From positions 1 to 64,000 of the forward strand of contig CAZWXD010000009.1 in NCBI GenBank assembly GCA_964638035.1: a stretch of 64,000 nucleotides of DNA. Direction: 5' to 3'. The first letter of the stretch is position 1; the number at the start of each line of letters is the position of its first letter. The DNA is from JAGGAG01 sp964638035 (GTDB taxonomy: Bacteria; Gemmatimonadota; Gemmatimonadetes; Gemmatimonadales; GWC2-71-9). The notes under the pieces are model-generated. The model did no database searches and had not been told where the DNA came from. It saw nothing but the letters and a program-made list of their open reading frames with translations. A program made the translations under genes and the position numbers. This document shows positions 63,008 through 64,000 of the stretch, one piece after another.

Positions 63008-64000
63008 ATGCCCACGACGCCTGTTCGACCCCTCGAGCCCGCCCTGGAGGCCCTCGCCCTGGGCCGTACGCTCAGCCTGGCCGAGGCTGAGGCGGCGTTT
63101 GACGCCGTGATGCAGGGCGGGGCATCGCACGGCGACATGCGCGCACTCCTTCTTGGCCTGCGGGAGAAGGGCGAAGCGCCGTCGGAGGTGGCGGGTGCGG
63201 CCCGCGCCCTCCGCCGCTCCATGCTGGCCGTGGACGTGCCGAACCGCACCGAGCTGGTGGATACCTGCGGCACGGGCGGCGGCCGTGTGGGCACGGTGAA
63301 CGTTTCCACCGGGGCCGCGTTCATTGTCGCGGCGGCCGGGGTGCCGGTCGCCAAGCATGGGAACCGCAGCTTTACCTCACGCTCCGGTTCCGCCGATGTG
63401 CTCGAGGCGCTGGGCGTTGCCATCACGCCGCCGGTCGCGCGTGCACCCGGCATCCTGGCCGAGGCGGGGCTGATGTTCCTCTTTGCCCCGGCGCATCACC
63501 CGGCGATGAGCCACCTGGCGCCGGTTCGGCGCGAACTGGGGGTGCCGACCATCATGAACCTCGTCGGGCCATTGGCGAACCCGGCACGGGTGGAGCGACA
63601 GGTGATCGGGGTGGCGGAGCCGGGTCGCGGCCCCCTGCTGGCCGGGGCGCTCGCCGCACTCGGGACGGCGCACGCGCTGGTGCTCCATGCGGACCTTGGT
63701 ATGGATGAGATCAGCCCGGTGGGTGCCACGCGCGTGTGGGAGGTGCGCCAGGGCACGGTGGTGGAGTGGGCGATCGACCCGGTCGAGGTGGGGACGGCGC
63801 CGGTCGAGGTGTCCGAGCTTGCGGGTGGCGATGCCCGGGACAACGCGCGGATCCTCACTGCGGTCCTGCGGGATGGCGTGCGAGGCGCGGTGCGCGAGGC
63901 CCTGGTCCTGAATGCGGCCGCCGCGCTGCACGTCGCCGGGCGCGACTGGAGTTTTGCCCAGGCCGTGCAACTGGCGCGGCGTACGCTGGACGGCGGCCAT
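63008..64000 (+). CDS. trpD: Anthranilate phosphoribosyltransferase, 3' truncated by window edge
   Basis: 331 codons are visible with no stop; the family is about 340-350 residues, so only the tail is missing. Transfers phosphoribosyl from PRPP to anthranilate in tryptophan synthesis. Seen: VDTCGTGGGRVGTVNVSTGA (PRPP loop, about 78-97), VAKHGNRSFTSRSGSADVLE, FAPAHHPAMSHLAPVRRELG, and HADLGMDEISPVGATRVWE (metal-binding DE). ATG 63008 gives MPTTPVRPLEPALEALA. In the PRPP loop GGR replaces the commoner GGD. Confidence 0.94.
   Translation, partial: MPTTPVRPLEPALEALALGRTLSLAEAEAAFDAVMQGGASHGDMRALLLGLREKGEAPSEVAGAARALRRSMLAVDVPNRTELVDTCGTGGGRVGTVNVSTGAAFIVAAAGVPVAKHGNRSFTSRSGSADVLEALGVAITPPVARAPGILAEAGLMFLFAPAHHPAMSHLAPVRRELGVPTIMNLVGPLANPARVERQVIGVAEPGRGPLLAGALAALGTAHALVLHADLGMDEISPVGATRVWEVRQGTVVEWAIDPVEVGTAPVEVSELAGGDARDNARILTAVLRDGVRGAVREALVLNAAAALHVAGRDWSFAQAVQLARRTLDGGH

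Overview
This is a high-GC, gene-dense bacterial scaffold segment. It carries almost only chromosomal housekeeping genes in tightly packed, often overlapping operons. The gene content includes MreBCD/PBP2/RodA, PurS/Q/L, an archaeal/eukaryal-type ProS, tmRNA, DUF2911, M28 and M16 peptidases, and a two-part biotin-dependent carboxylase. With the GC bias, this best fits a Gemmatimonadota-like organism assembled from a metagenome. That assignment is an inference from gene content and style; no rRNA gene is present. One run of 100 N (2956-3055) is flanked by an exact 55-bp duplication, so it is almost certainly a scaffolding artefact rather than missing sequence.

Layout, plus strand first. 1-452: 3' end of rpsA. 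533-6548: acyl-CoA carboxylase locus (carboxyltransferase, secreted repeat protein split by the N run, biotin carboxylase, an RlmD-type rRNA methyltransferase, biotin carrier). 6575-14962: rplM-rpsI, rpsB-tsf-pyrH-frr-uppS-cdsA-dxr-rseP. 14970-20454: rpsO-pnp-M16 peptidase, ald, dut. 20451-26126: mreB-mreC-mreD-pbp2-rodA cell-elongation operon. 26238-28419: accD, folC. 28553-35705: M28 peptidase, hisS-proS-lysA-guaA. 35875-38933: a less ordinary stretch with a cupin, two membrane proteins (one with HETGH) and a sulfatase of visibly lower GC. 39038-39927 (minus): a DUF6524-like membrane protein and a PtsN-like protein. 39992-44077: dus, corA, a GGDEF cyclase and a TetR regulator. 44128-44486: ssrA (tmRNA), followed by a strong terminator and a compositionally odd, gene-poor scar.

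The right third is mostly minus strand. purE-purK-DUF2911 (44997-47202) is one operon. truA-degP-purB-purC-psd-pssA-purS-purQ-purL-purF-ppdK (62885 down to 49599) is an 11-gene run in which nearly every junction is a 4-nt start/stop overlap. Together they cover much of de novo IMP/AMP synthesis plus phosphatidylethanolamine synthesis. A partial trpD leaves the window at the right edge.

The most unusual structure is at 48933-49596. A four-helix-bundle (S23/IVP family) gene is bracketed by inverted arrays of the octamer G(G/A)GACGGC, 16 units on one side and 7 on the other. It fills exactly the space between the ppdK stop codon and the start codon of an ArsC/Spx-like gene. A gene-less miniature of the same inverted octamer array lies at 32717-32800, right behind the proS stop codon, and has become the N-terminus of LysA. 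I read these as a full and a minimal copy of a small mobile repeat unit. That relationship is an inference.
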